This document shows positions 22,514 to 34,160 of a stretch of 64,000 bases of DNA, piece after piece. Source of the stretch: Malus domestica (Eukaryota > Streptophyta > Magnoliopsida > Rosales > Rosaceae); the NCBI RefSeq assembly GCF_042453785.1, contig NC_091668.1, forward strand, positions 503,501 through 567,500. Direction: 5' to 3'. Position numbers and translations under genes: made by a program. Every line of letters starts with the position of its first letter. Positions within the stretch are counted from its first letter, which is position 1. Below the pieces are notes generated by a model that was not told where the DNA came from, did not search any database, and saw only the letters and a program-made list of their open reading frames with translations.

Positions 22514-23023
22514 TTTTAATTTTTTATCGAGGTCCCTGAAATTAATGTGATAATTTATTTTTATGTACGTTACTATATTTTTTAAATTAAAAATTAGAAA
22601 TTTTAGTTGTTTATATAAATGAGATTTTAAATAAAAAACCATAATTTGTGGGATTAAAAATATTCAAATAGAAATATACTATTGTGTGTGTGTATATATA
22701 TATAAACATGGGTCCAAAAAAATTATTGTATCAAAACTTGGGTACATTCTTCAAAATGACCAAAAAAAAAAAGATATTAGGCTTAACAACATTAGTAAAT
22801 TTCTTGGATTAAACTTGACATGGATACATTTTAAAATCAAAGAAAAAATAATGTACCCATATAAGTTTAAAAATGGATTAGAAAAAAATTGAATAGATTT
22901 TATATAAAAAATGGGTACATTTTACTTATAACAAATTGGTATATTTAAGAATGAGTACATTTTAACATTAAAAAGTTTTACATGAATGGGTACATATAAT
23001 TAGCATGGGTACATTTAGCAAAA

Positions 23024-23054
<31 letters not shown>

Positions 23055-23340
23055 TATATATATATGGTCCATATAAGTACCCTTCCTATTCTCTTTTATC
23101 TGCAATCATTTTGTGTTAGAGTTAAGAAACAGGACAGTGTGATATTTTGCACCGCTGCGCCCTTATCCCTAACAAAGGTTATCTGTCTAACTTTTACCTA
23201 TTTATAACTTTTTTTACCGCATAAAAATCATGACTGAAACTATTCATACTTGTCATATAAACATCATTATTTTGGAAAGAATTCATTCTATTTAAATATT
23301 ATTTAATCATTTATATGAATTAAACAAATTGATAATTCAT
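22514..23340. other. AT-rich spacer with gggtacatt repeats
   Basis: Between 22700 and 23010 the motif 'gggtacatt(t)' and close variants recur at least five times in AT-rich sequence, followed by a poly-A tract and (TA)n near 23030-23065. It is probably a decayed repeat. No gene seen. Confidence 0.45.
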
Positions 23341-23520
23341 TATGAAGTACTTGTTCCGATTTTAATAAGAAAATCACACTTTTCAATTTTACCGCCATAT
23401 ATTAATAAACAAATAGAATTAGGAAACAAAATGATATTAGTATATAAGATATATTTTTCAGTGTTTGGGAACACGGCCAACACATCAAGATTGATAATAT
23501 AAGTGGTGGAAGTTTTTTTA
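23341..23520. repeat. Spacer repeat X, copy 2
   Basis: Second copy of the repeat at 22120-22300, starting tatgaagtacttgttccgat and ending aagtggtggaagttttttta. The next 360 bases to the stop codon of channel copy B include its 3' untranslated region, whose last part is similar to the 3' flank of copy A (ccctcat.cgtcat near 18550 and 23810). Confidence 0.65.
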
Positions 23521-23882
23521 TTTCAAGTATCCAACTACTTGGTGTACCCGGCACCCTTCCCAAGTTCAAAAACAATACACTTTACAATTAGAGTGAGAAA
23601 TTTTTCATTGTGATCAAAACACAGATGATATATCATTTGTTTTTATACAAGTGATGAGAAATTTTATTTTTTAAGTTATTAGCTTTTTAGTACCAGAGAG
23701 ATTGGCACTTTATCTATAATCTATGCATAATTTCAGATGTTAGTCTGGAACTACAAGCATCTGCTCTGCTGTTATATCTCAGCATCAAACGTTATGTTCC
23801 AAAGAACCCTCATTCGTCATGCCAGTCCTACCAGAGTCCAAGTTGAAGAGTGTTAGTTTGCTGGTGCCGGGACACAAGTTGT

Positions 23883-26658
23883 TCAATTTGAAGGAAACTT
23901 GTTGGACGTTGAACTTGGCATGGCTCGGATGTTGACATCGAGAGGCAGTAACCGGTACTCGATATCTAGCTCTCTGAACACTTTGATCATCTCTTCGATC
24001 AAAAGGCTCCTCCTGTGCCATCTCTCCAGCATGTCCTGATGGTTCATCTTGTGTGTCAGCCATACCGATATCTTCAGTTTGTTCAACTCCTCCACATCCC
24101 TCATGATCAACATTGGAGCGTCGTACCAGTGGTCCTTCTTGTCTTCAATATACCTGTGTAACATGTTAAGCAGTTGATAATCATACAAGGGGTCTGATTC
24201 CTCCGTAGCAAAACCCGAAAGGCATATACTCATACTTTCTAACATGTGTACATGTGTTGTTTCCAAAATGTAAATATTTCTTTTGAAGGTATACCTCTGT
24301 ATTCTTCCTTTCATAGTAGCCACCCTCTCCAAAGGAGTTGAAATATGCACACAAAAATCAATAGCATCGCCCATGTCAGGACTACGACGATAGTTAGCAA
24401 TTGCCTTGGTAGCAAGAACACTGTTAGGGTATATGATCTTGTGGTTATCAAACTTCAGAAAGACCGTAGTTAATATATTCATTTCTTCAACTACCATCTG
24501 AAACCCAAAAAAACATCAAGCAATTAGATATATCGGTATAAACACAGATCCTAAGGTAATACACACTACATATAAACATAACTTCTGATTCAAATCTTCA
24601 CCTGGACTCCATCCACTTCACAACGATCACCCACATCAAACGGGTGCATTACAAATAGAAAGATGATTGCTTCAAAAACAGTCTTGCATGTGTTCCCGAA
24701 GATAAATACAACCAAAAGAAGCTGGGAGCTCATTAAGAGAAGGAAGTGGGTGAAATGAACATCAAGTATAATAAGCCAGATTATCAAAATGACGATAGTT
24801 ACAAGGACGTTTAAAATGTTATGGAGTTCATCCACAGCTGTTTTTGTATCGTTCAAAGAAAATGCTAGTGCTCTTCTGTCTTTAAATGCATTGACCTAAA
24901 AGAAACGAGAAAAACACATTCATTCTTCAATAAATGGTTCGTCGATGACAGAAAGCACAACTTAAAAGGCATTATTACCACCCAATTCCTAAGAGCGGTC
25001 TTGCTGATTTTGTCATCTTCACTTGCTGCACCAAAGAGACGAAATGTCTTTAAAGCTTCATCTTTAACCAAAAACTGCATCAAATCCTTGAGGTAAATGT
25101 ATCTGTCACAACAAAAGCATTAGCACATGTTGAAGGTAACTCCTGTAGACTACTCCCATACAAAGTACTTCTGAGCAGGTAACCATTAGGTCATTTAACA
25201 TAGTGTAGCTCACATGCAGATGAAGATCAAACCAAATTAATATCTAATGGTAAAATAAATTATGTAAACTTACGGAGACCCCGGCTTGGCTACTCTGAAA
25301 AATATCTTCCTGGCTGCATCTTTTGCTTGAGATTCAGTTGTAATCATCAAAGAAGAGTTGTCTCCCATATCAGAGTCCAGTATCTGTTCATCTAGAGTGG
25401 TTAAGGCCCCGTGCCGGATGATGTTTACCATTTTTCTCATATTCCAAGCCGACACATTCTTTTGGTTTAGCTTATGCAAGTGATCAACCGGGATGCCTTC
25501 ATCTTGCTTCCCAGATGCTGGCCTAGAAACCGTGGGACTCTTCCCTACTCTGGGGCTATTTTGGTGTCCACTCCCTACAACTCTCCCACTCCTTGCCCCG
25601 TGAAGAAGAGTTGCCCTGAGATCACGAGGCATAGCAGCCCCCGCTTTCTGAAACTCCTGAATCTCAGCTGCCGCGGCTATTTCCTCTTCTAGTGACGGTC
25701 GCCTTTCAAACATAGGGGGGCCTGAAAGTGTCTCCAACACATACTGATTGAACAAAGCCTCCTGAATTCGATCGAAAAATGCGTTGACATGGAAAGACAA
25801 GGCAAGAACCTTAACAAGTATCGTCTTCAGCAGCCAAATCAATGTCCCAACCAGAAAACACACAAGAATCTTGGTCACATAAGGCAAAATCCTACTCTTG
25901 GTCTTCTCCTGCACCTTCTTATCAAATATCAAGTGCCACGCCAACAAGACCAAACCCAACCAGAGACAATTCTGCACCGATTTCCTTAATCCATAAACGA
26001 AATACAAAACCCGTTTTCGCAACAAGAAATTTCGCTCTACGAAGAACACAACCACCCGAATTCCCCAACCAGAAACCAAACGACCACAAATCAATGCCAG
26101 AACCAGAATTTCCCACTTCCACAGCGGAAGATCCCACAAAGTTTGCTTCTTTAAAATCGGAATCCAAAGATTGCAAACCAAAGCAGCTATAACAATAACA
26201 AGACTCACCCACTGAAGCAACGTGAGCGCGCTGAACTTCCACTTCCTGTACTCCTCTGGAATGTCTTCAAGGTCGGGGTCGTCGAAAGCCGAAGCGTCGT
26301 CGTCTTTTCCATGCGATCGTCCGGAAGCCGCCGTTCTGTCGGATTTTAGAGACACTTCCTCTGGTAGGTCGAGAAGCCTGGACTTTGTCTTGCTCATGGG
26401 GGGTTTCCAGGGGCTTCGGGAGAAGGAGGCGTTGGAGCTGCATTGGATGACAGCCTCAGCTCCGTCGGAGCTGGAGGGAGCTTCCGGAAGCTCTTTGCTC
26501 CTCCGTCGGAAAGATTCAGTCAGTTTTTCTGGGGAGCCCTGAATTACTGGTGTCCTTGGAGCTGGTTCTCCGTTATACGGTGCAGTGTCTGTTTCTGTGC
26601 TACAAGAACCGTCGCTATCGTCGATCTTGACTACCACTTCTCCTTCCCTCGTTGCCAT
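23883..26658 (-). CDS. MscS-like mechanosensitive channel, MSL10 type (copy B)
   Basis: Five minus-strand exons (25274-26658, 24979-25102, 24602-24895, 24295-24497, 23883-24153) encode about 758 residues. Exon lengths 2, 3 and 4 (124, 294, 203) are identical to copy A. The N-terminus begins MATREGEVVVKIDD. Membrane segments and pore match copy A (FGNTCKTVFEAIIFLFVMHP), and the cage has MNHQDMLERWHRRSLLIEEM. The C-terminus is about ten residues shorter, ending SSTSNKFPSN. The main differences are in the variable N-terminal tail and the linker before exon 2. Its role should be that of copy A: a stretch-gated channel of the plasma membrane. Both copies keep the same orientation, so the pair arose by tandem duplication. 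The many substitutions in the tails but not in the pore indicate selection on both. An acquired difference in regulation is possible but unproven. Confidence 0.93.
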
Positions 26659-27893
26659 TTGATCTTCTTCTTCTTGTTGGTGAGTTCGGTTGCTGCTTCT
26701 GCAGACTGCAGGGCAAGGAAAGTGGTGACTTATGTAGTTGAAGACGGATACTTTTTCTCAAACCTTCCAAGTTAAGCAATGAATTTATAGAAATTGCTTG
26801 TGATTCATTTGTCCGTTTGGGTAAAAGCGAAAGAGAAGCAACGTGAGACCGTCATTGTCGAATATAAAGCGGCTTTCTGAAACGTTTAAAAAATTATTCC
26901 CAAAACCAAAAGGCCAGGGTCTAAAGGAAGTCTCCGTTACCGTGTTGTGGTAGAAATTTTTAGTTGTGATGGGAAAAATGAAGGTATATCATGTGTTTTT
27001 TTTTTTTGTAAGTGATGAAAATTTTTATATTTTAAGTTATTAATTTTTTAACATACATATGTCACAATTTATATAGCAACACGTAACGTATCATTTCGAC
27101 GATCACATTGAAAAATCACTCCCGTTCTGGATACGTCTCTCTCATCATCTTGTCAATTATTATAATTATTATATTTTTGGCTCGTCGTCGTCCATGTTTT
27201 GTAGAAAAGTAAACGATTAAATATCCGAGAGATGAAAAGGAAGGGTGGAGGACATCAGATTCCCGACACGCCGTTATAGTAACTGCGACTTGGGAATATA
27301 TGTTTTCGTGGGCTGTCAAATTTTCGGGAGAGAATCTTTGTTCATCAAGTTGAAGATTTTTTTGTTTTTATTCGAACGATAATCTAGTTTGATTTATTAT
27401 AATCTATATTATGCTCCGAGAATTCAAACTTAATCTAGTAGATGAAATACATTTTCTTAACCAACTTGAATACGATTATGAATGAAAAGTTTGAATATTT
27501 AGTTTAACAAAACAAAACCCAACGGAACACATATAGAGTCATGTCACGTCACCGGTCTGCTCAAGAATTTCTCCTCATTGGGTACTACTTTAGCTGACTT
27601 TCCCTTTCGTCTATCTCGCTTCCCTTTGCAACCTTTAAGCGTACCGGAATTGTAGACTTTCAGAATTGCATACTTGGGAAGGAAGAATAAAGACGAGTGT
27701 TAGATCTTTTTCCCTGTACCCTTCTGGCCCTATTTACCGACAGCTTAATTCACGGCACAACTCGTACCGTGCTACCAGCTACTAAATAACACTTCTCATC
27801 AGGAAAAGGAAGCTCAATTCAATTCCATCAAGGATAAAGATCAAAGAATGACTTATATTGCTGGAAAAAAAGTACACGAATACCTTCTGGACT
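26659..27893. other. Promoter-side spacer of channel copy B
   Basis: Upstream of copy B. At 26940-27100 lies a repeat (gtagaaatttttagttgtgat ... aagtgatgaaaattttta) related to sequence at 23585-23690 and 54725-54850, likely an old MITE family. No gene is recognised up to the kinase remnant. Confidence 0.45.
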
Positions 27894-28300
27894 ACGCCAA
27901 CTGCTGCTTGTAACGTAGTTAAGTTCTCGTCGGGAAGCTAACATTTCAGTCACGAAACATGGACACAGGATGGACGAGAGAACAACCCTCAAGCTAAAAA
28001 CATGAGCTTTATGATCGTATGTCCTATGCTTTATAAGCTTCCTTGATCAACAGAAAGCAATCATGTGTTAGACACTAGTGTGGTATCCAGATGCTTAATT
28101 CTAGTGAAGCAAATGAGATGGTTAATTTCTAGGGAACACAGTAACACGGATCTCGGGAGCGACATGTGCCATTTTCTGCAGTCATAACACCATGTTGTGC
28201 ATGTACTCTCGCGGTTCCAAAATTAGCTATTTTCACTACCTGTCAACAATAATTTCAAACTTAAGGAAAATCGAATAATTAAATTTGATCACCATGTTAA

Positions 28301-30471
28301 TGTTGTGTCTTGGTCCGTTCGTTAGTGCGAAAACGAGATTCAGATTACAACCTCATCAAATCATACTCAGTTGAACATAATAAAATACAAGAAATAAAGA
28401 CACTGAGAAATTTACGAGGTTCGACAAAAACATGCCTACGTCCCCGAAGAGACATTGCTCTTCACTATGAGAATAACAGTACAAGTACACATAAGTTAAA
28501 TCAACATAACCCAATCTCGAATCCCTTACACACCCACTCATAGAATTTTCCCAAGAGCCTCACTCTACCCCAAGAGTTCTTTCACCAGAGACCTTTCACT
28601 CTAGCTCTCTTGATTTCTCTCACATGTGCCCATGGTAGAGCCAAATGCTCTCACCATCTCCTTGGATGCTTCCCTGATGCAAGCCTTCTCCCTCGGTAAG
28701 CACTCATAATGCAAGCATTTCCTTGCATTAAATAAAGGCCAAGTCATCATCACATTTCTTGCATAATGTTCCCAAAGTCAAAAGGCAAACCCACTTTTGC
28801 TTTTACTTTGCAGCACTTGTCTGCACCTTTCATGCAACCCACACCATGTGATATTTCCACCGAAAACAAACACAAGTCATTTCATTGTTGCTAGCTCAAA
28901 ATATAAGCCAATCACAACAATCTCCACCTTGGCGAATATACAGTGCAAAAATCCTTGCACCCATCACCAAAGCCCATTGGCCTTACGTACTAGCATACAT
29001 ACCCTAAATCAACCTCGTTGGTCTTGTTCTGATTCAGTCACTGCCAATGCATGTGCAGCTGCTGCAAACTAAAAAATCACCATTTAGCTTCAGACAGGAT
29101 CTCGACACATCTTCGTCTCCTCCAACAGGCTTTTCCCCCTTTTATTGTCTTCAACCTGGAAACTTGTCAATGCACCCATTTCCAGCAACACTCGTCGAGC
29201 CAGACAAAAATTTCTCACACTTCTCCTCCTTCAGGACCATCTCATCACCTATGAATCTCATAGCTCCACCTGCTGCAAAACCCCTGCAATACTTGAGACT
29301 AAACATCACCAGAAGAAGTGTTGCTTCGAGTACCTAGAGGGCATACTCGAAGTCTTCCACCACAAACTTGCTACAACCCGGCCTAGCACATGTAGCACTG
29401 TGGACCCTTGCCTTCGAAACCGGATCTGAACCTGCTCTCTCTCAGATCCTCTTTCCAATTTTCTTTCACGATTCCAACCTTAAACAGCTAAAGCAGTCTT
29501 GTGCCCACAATCATCCATGATCTCTTTTGTGTATCATTCCACACCAAAGAAGCTTGCACCTGCTCCAAACTTACTGTATCTTTCCATGCAGTAAAGTTTC
29601 ACAAGGTTCTCATACGAATCTAAAAGTGAGGTAAAAAGAAAGAGGCCTTTCTCTTCTTCCTCAACATCAACTTTTGCAGTTGATCCAAGCATCCCTAAAC
29701 ACGGCTTCCATTTCTTCAGGCTTCCATTACTCTCATTTACCAAGAGTAAAACCGCCTCTCCCTTTAAACTACTCAACTGAAAATTCCATGGTGAACAATA
29801 AATCTGGACCTCCAACGAACCAAAGCGTCCAACGATGCTCTGATACCAATTGTTATGCCTTGGCCCGTTCGTTAGTGCGGAAACGAGATTCAGATTACAA
29901 CCTCACCAAATCACACTCAGTTGAACAAAATAAAATACAAGAAATAAAGACAGTGAGAAATTTATGAGGTTCAGCAAAAACATACCTACGTCCCTGGAGA
30001 GATATTGCTCTTCACTATAAGAATAACAGTACAAGTACACATGAGTTAAATCAACATAACCCAATCCCGAATCCCTTGCACACCCACTCATAGAATTTTC
30101 CCAATAGCCTCACTCTACCCCAAAAGTTCTTTCACCAGAGACCTTTCACTTTAGCTCTCTTGATTTCTCTCACCCGTGCCCATGGTAGAGCCAAATGCTC
30201 TCACCATCTCTCCTTGGATGCTTCCTTGATGCAAGCCTTATCCCTCAGCAAGCACTTATAATGCAAGCATTTCCTTGCATTAAATAAAGGCCAAGCCATC
30301 ATCACATTTCTTGCATAATGTTCCCAAAGTCAAAAGGCAAACCCACTTTTGCTTTTACTTTGTAGCACTTGTCTGCAACTTTCATGCAACCCACACCATG
30401 TGATATTTCCACCGAAAACTAACACAGATCACTTCATTGTTGCCAGCTCAAAATATGAGCCAATCACAATA
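28301..30471 (-). mobile_element. Short non-autonomous LTR element, copia-like primer site
   Basis: Two LTRs of about 620 bp (28301-28919 and 29851-30471) enclose about 930 bp, flanked by the 5-bp target duplication gttaa (28296-28300, 30472-30476). In minus orientation the sequence after the 5' LTR reads TTGGTATCAGAGCAT, the primer site complementary to initiator tRNA-Met that is common in copia elements. A purine-rich tract (AAGGTGGAGATTGT) precedes the 3' LTR. The interior codes for no gag or pol that I can recognise, so the element is non-autonomous, structurally whole but coding-deficient. The LTRs differ at about 7 percent by eye, mostly transitions, indicating an insertion some millions of years old. 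Confidence 0.88.
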
Positions 30472-32879
30472 GTTAAATCTACACACACCCAAAATATAAC
30501 CTGATAAGCTTCTGTTGAAAGAGAAATATGTAACAAGGACAAGAACGCACACGTCCTGCCCATGCCTCTTTCATTTTGAGAAAAGTACACTAAATAAAGT
30601 ACTTATAAATGTAGCATAGTCAAGAGATACAAAGAATCTATTACTCCAGTTGCGTCTACCAAAAGTTGGTAGCTTTCGAGTCCCTATGAATTATATTGCT
30701 TTGGTGAAAGTAGTTTGTTTATACCATATTTAGGGTCTCGTATTTAGATCTCGTACAAATACTCGGGGGACTTAAATGTAATTATGTGATAAAGGAATGG
30801 GCAAATATGTAATAAGTGATGAGTCCTTATTCTATAAAATGACCCTTCACCTTCACAATTGGGAGAGGCCAATTCCTAAGGCTCCTCATCCCCTCTCAAA
30901 GCTCTCACTCTCAAAGCTCCCTCTCCCTCAAATAAATACATAATCAGCGTGGACGTAGCCCAAACCTTGGGGTGAACCACGATACATCTTGTGTTATTTA
31001 CATTATGTGCAGATTCACGGTCGGATTTACGTTGTTCCAAGACCTTCAGTTTTGTGCATCAACATTTGGTGCCGTTTGTGGGAATCGATACGAAAAACTA
31101 TGTCAATTCTCTTTCATTTTTTCACCTCCACCGTGAATCTGAAAAATCTGCAAAAAAACCCTGACCAAAGCTCACCTCTTGTCTTTCTTTCTCTCTAACG
31201 AACACTTTCTTTCCCTGAGTAATTTCGTCGAGCACTTGGGGTGCAATACTGTGGAACCCATGAAGGCCAATAAGGCAACCGTCTTAACATTTGCCAAGAA
31301 ATGCAAGAGTATATTGTCTTCCAATTGGCAAGGGCAACTCAATACCATCAATGTTGATGCTAAAGGAAGCAAGGATGACATATACAGATCAAAGGTTAAG
31401 TACATCTGCAAAAGAGGGAAGCTATACCTTTGGGTGCCCGAAAATGAGTTGCATAATGTGGAAAAAGACACAAACCCAGGCAAGTACAGGCTCAACCCCA
31501 CTTTCATTTCACACCCAATTCTAATTATCCTTCTCCACACATGGAACACGTGTCACAACAATAGCAGCAATCAGCAGAAGGGCGACTTGGACGCCATCCA
31601 AGAGCTCCTCGACTCCTGCACCAATGTCGATTTCACTGACATCAACGGCTGCACCGCCCTCCACGTCGCCGCTTACTAGGGCCAAACCGACGTTGTCCAG
31701 CTCTTGCTCCAAAGAGGCGCCGAGGTCAACCTGCGTGACTGTTGGGGCAGCACGCCTCTTGCAGATGCAGTTTATTACAAAAACGATGATGTGATCATAC
31801 TTTTAGAAGATTATGGTGCTAAACCTTCGATGGCTTCAATAAGCCATCAGTCGAAGCTCCTCAAGAGCACCCCAAGAGCCTCTTCTGAATGAGAATGAGT
31901 TTCTAGTGTGTTGATTGAAGATTCGAAATTCGTTCCTCTAAATGCAGATGAAATGATATTTGGTCCACCTGCTTTGTTATTGTTGGGGTTTTAAGTGGAG
32001 GAAGCTGAGAAGATCTAACAGTTTTTCGAAACAGCTAGACGGAGAATTCCTCAAGTGCAAAGGAAGTCATTAAAGGCAAGGAGATGGGTTGATCGCATCT
32101 CCCCAGCAGCCCCATCTTCCTTCCACCGCCAAATCTGACCTCGCCATACCTCTCATCGCCTCCGACGTCACCCTCTACAATCCCTCCGACCTCGCCACCT
32201 GGGTCGACCCCCCTCCTCACCGAGTTCAACCACCAGCCCCTCATCTCCACCAACTGAACCTCGAAACATGGTGGTCCCTCAAACCCCGAAATATGGTCAA
32301 TCAACATTTGTGCGTCAGCTATTGCATTTCTCCAGACAGCTTTCTCCAGATCTTACAGATTTTACAGATGGAGTACACCAGCTAGTGTTTAGATGCAGTG
32401 GAAAGAAAAAAGCAAAAAGAAGAGAGCACATGGAGTTTGGAGCAATTGGAGACGGGACCCAAGGTGATGAAGGGGACTCTGCCGACAGAAAAATCAGAGA
32501 AGAGAGCACATGGCGGACAACGCAAAAGAAAAAGAGAAAGTAAAGCAGAAAAGGAAAAGAGAAAAGAAGAAAAGGGGCAAAATTATAAAGTTCCTATTAT
32601 TACGATTCCTTTTGTCTACCAGGTGAAGAGATAGAGAGAGTACGACGAAAAGCAGAAAGTAAAAGCAGAAAGCAAAAGTAAGGAATAAACACCCCACCAG
32701 AATGATGTAATTTATTTTTATTATCTTTCGGAGACATCTGTATAAACCCCATCAGAGGGTAATATGTATAAACTCCATCAGAGGGTAATAATAATAATAA
32801 AATTAAAAAAAATTAAAAAAAAAGGGCAAAGCCCAAAACAAATGGGCTGGCATGTTGTGGAGGGCAAATGCCCATAAGC

Positions 32880-33540
32880 CCGAAATAGCACCAACCAGGT
32901 CATCAAAAGTACGCCCAGTACTCCACAATTATTCGGCAACCTGCCGCTAATAGCAGCAACTAGGTGATCAAAAGTACACCCAGTACTCCAAAATTATTCG
33001 GCAACCCGCCGCTATTACCACCAACCAGGTGATGAAATGCATAACCCGTACTCTAATATCATTTGGCAACTAGCCATTCATGCCACCAACCAAGTGATGA
33101 AATGTACAACCCGTACTCTAATATCATTTGGTAACTAGCCATTCATGCCACCAACCAGGTGATGAAATGTACAACTCGTACTCTCCTTCATGCCACCAAC
33201 CAAGTGATCAAAAGTACGCCAGTACTCCAAATTATACATGAGCATTACTCATGTCATTCATACATAAGCATTCATGAACATCACTCATGACAATCATACA
33301 TAAACATTCATGACCATCATTCATGTCAACATTCATGAGCATCACTCATGTTAACATTCATGAGCATCACTCATGTTAACATTTATGAGCATCACTTATG
33401 TCAATCAGCTTCAAAAACTTCATTTACAGAGCTCTAGCTTCAAAAGCTTCATTTACAAAAGCTCTAGCTTCGAAAGCTTCATTTACAGAGTTCTAGCTTC
33501 AAAAGCTTCACTTGCAAAGCTTCACCTACAAAGCTTCAGT
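32880..33540. repeat. Tandem repeats inside the LTR element
   Basis: About five units of roughly 65-70 bp (caccaaccaggtgatcaaaagtacgcc...) run from 32890 to 33230. They are followed by short units 'catgagcatcactcatgttaa' to about 33400 and then 'agcttcaaaagcttcattta' units to 33540. They make up most of the 3' interior of the element at 30716-34713. Confidence 0.75.
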
Positions 33541-33699
33541 GCAGGGTATGCAAATACCACCTCCGAACAACCGCCACTTCAGCCCATACATGGATTCAAT
33601 TTAAAGTCTCCAGCCAACAGACTCTATTAACCGAAGACTTGGGATGCTACATTATGTACCATTTATTGGGCCTCAACTGGGCCTCATGAAAAATACTTG

Positions 33700-34160
33700 G
33701 GGGACTTAGCCCATTATTTATGTATTAAGGAGCAAGTCTTTATTCTATAAAAGGGACTCCCTCACTTTCATTAGAGAGCACCCATTATTCATGTACTAAG
33801 GAGCGAGCCTTTATTTTATAAAAGGGACTCCCTCACCTTCATTAGAGAGCATCGCCGCCTACTGAGCAACCGCCTCGCCGCGAGCATCAACTCTAGCCCG
33901 TATTTATGTATTGAGGAGCGAGCCCTTATTCTATAAAAGGGACTCCCTCACCTTCATTAGAGAGCATCGCCGCCAGCTGAGTAACCGTCTGGCCACGAGC
34001 ATCACTCTTAACCCATTATTCATGTACTGAGGAGCGAGCCCTTATTTTATAAAATGAACTCCCTCACCTTCATTAGAGAGCATCAACTTTAGCCCATCAT
34101 TCATGTATTGAGGAGCGAACCCTTATTCTATAAAAGGGACTCCCTCACCTTCAACGCCAC
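33700..34160 (+). repeat. Tandem LTR-like promoter modules inside the LTR element
   Basis: Five copies of about 100 bp, each containing 'ttattctataaaagggactccc' or a close variant and 'tcaccttcattagagagcat', follow one another. The sequence resembles the TATA region of the flanking LTR (ccttattctataaaaggacccctcacc). The block looks like amplified LTR pieces. Confidence 0.75.

Noticed and set aside
23030-23065. Poly-A/TA run as a retroposon tail
   Set aside because: Low-complexity sequence only; no upstream retroposon body or target duplication could be defined.
29534-29815. Frame on the minus strand inside the short copia-like element
   Set aside because: No similarity to gag or any host protein that I recognise; treated as non-coding interior.
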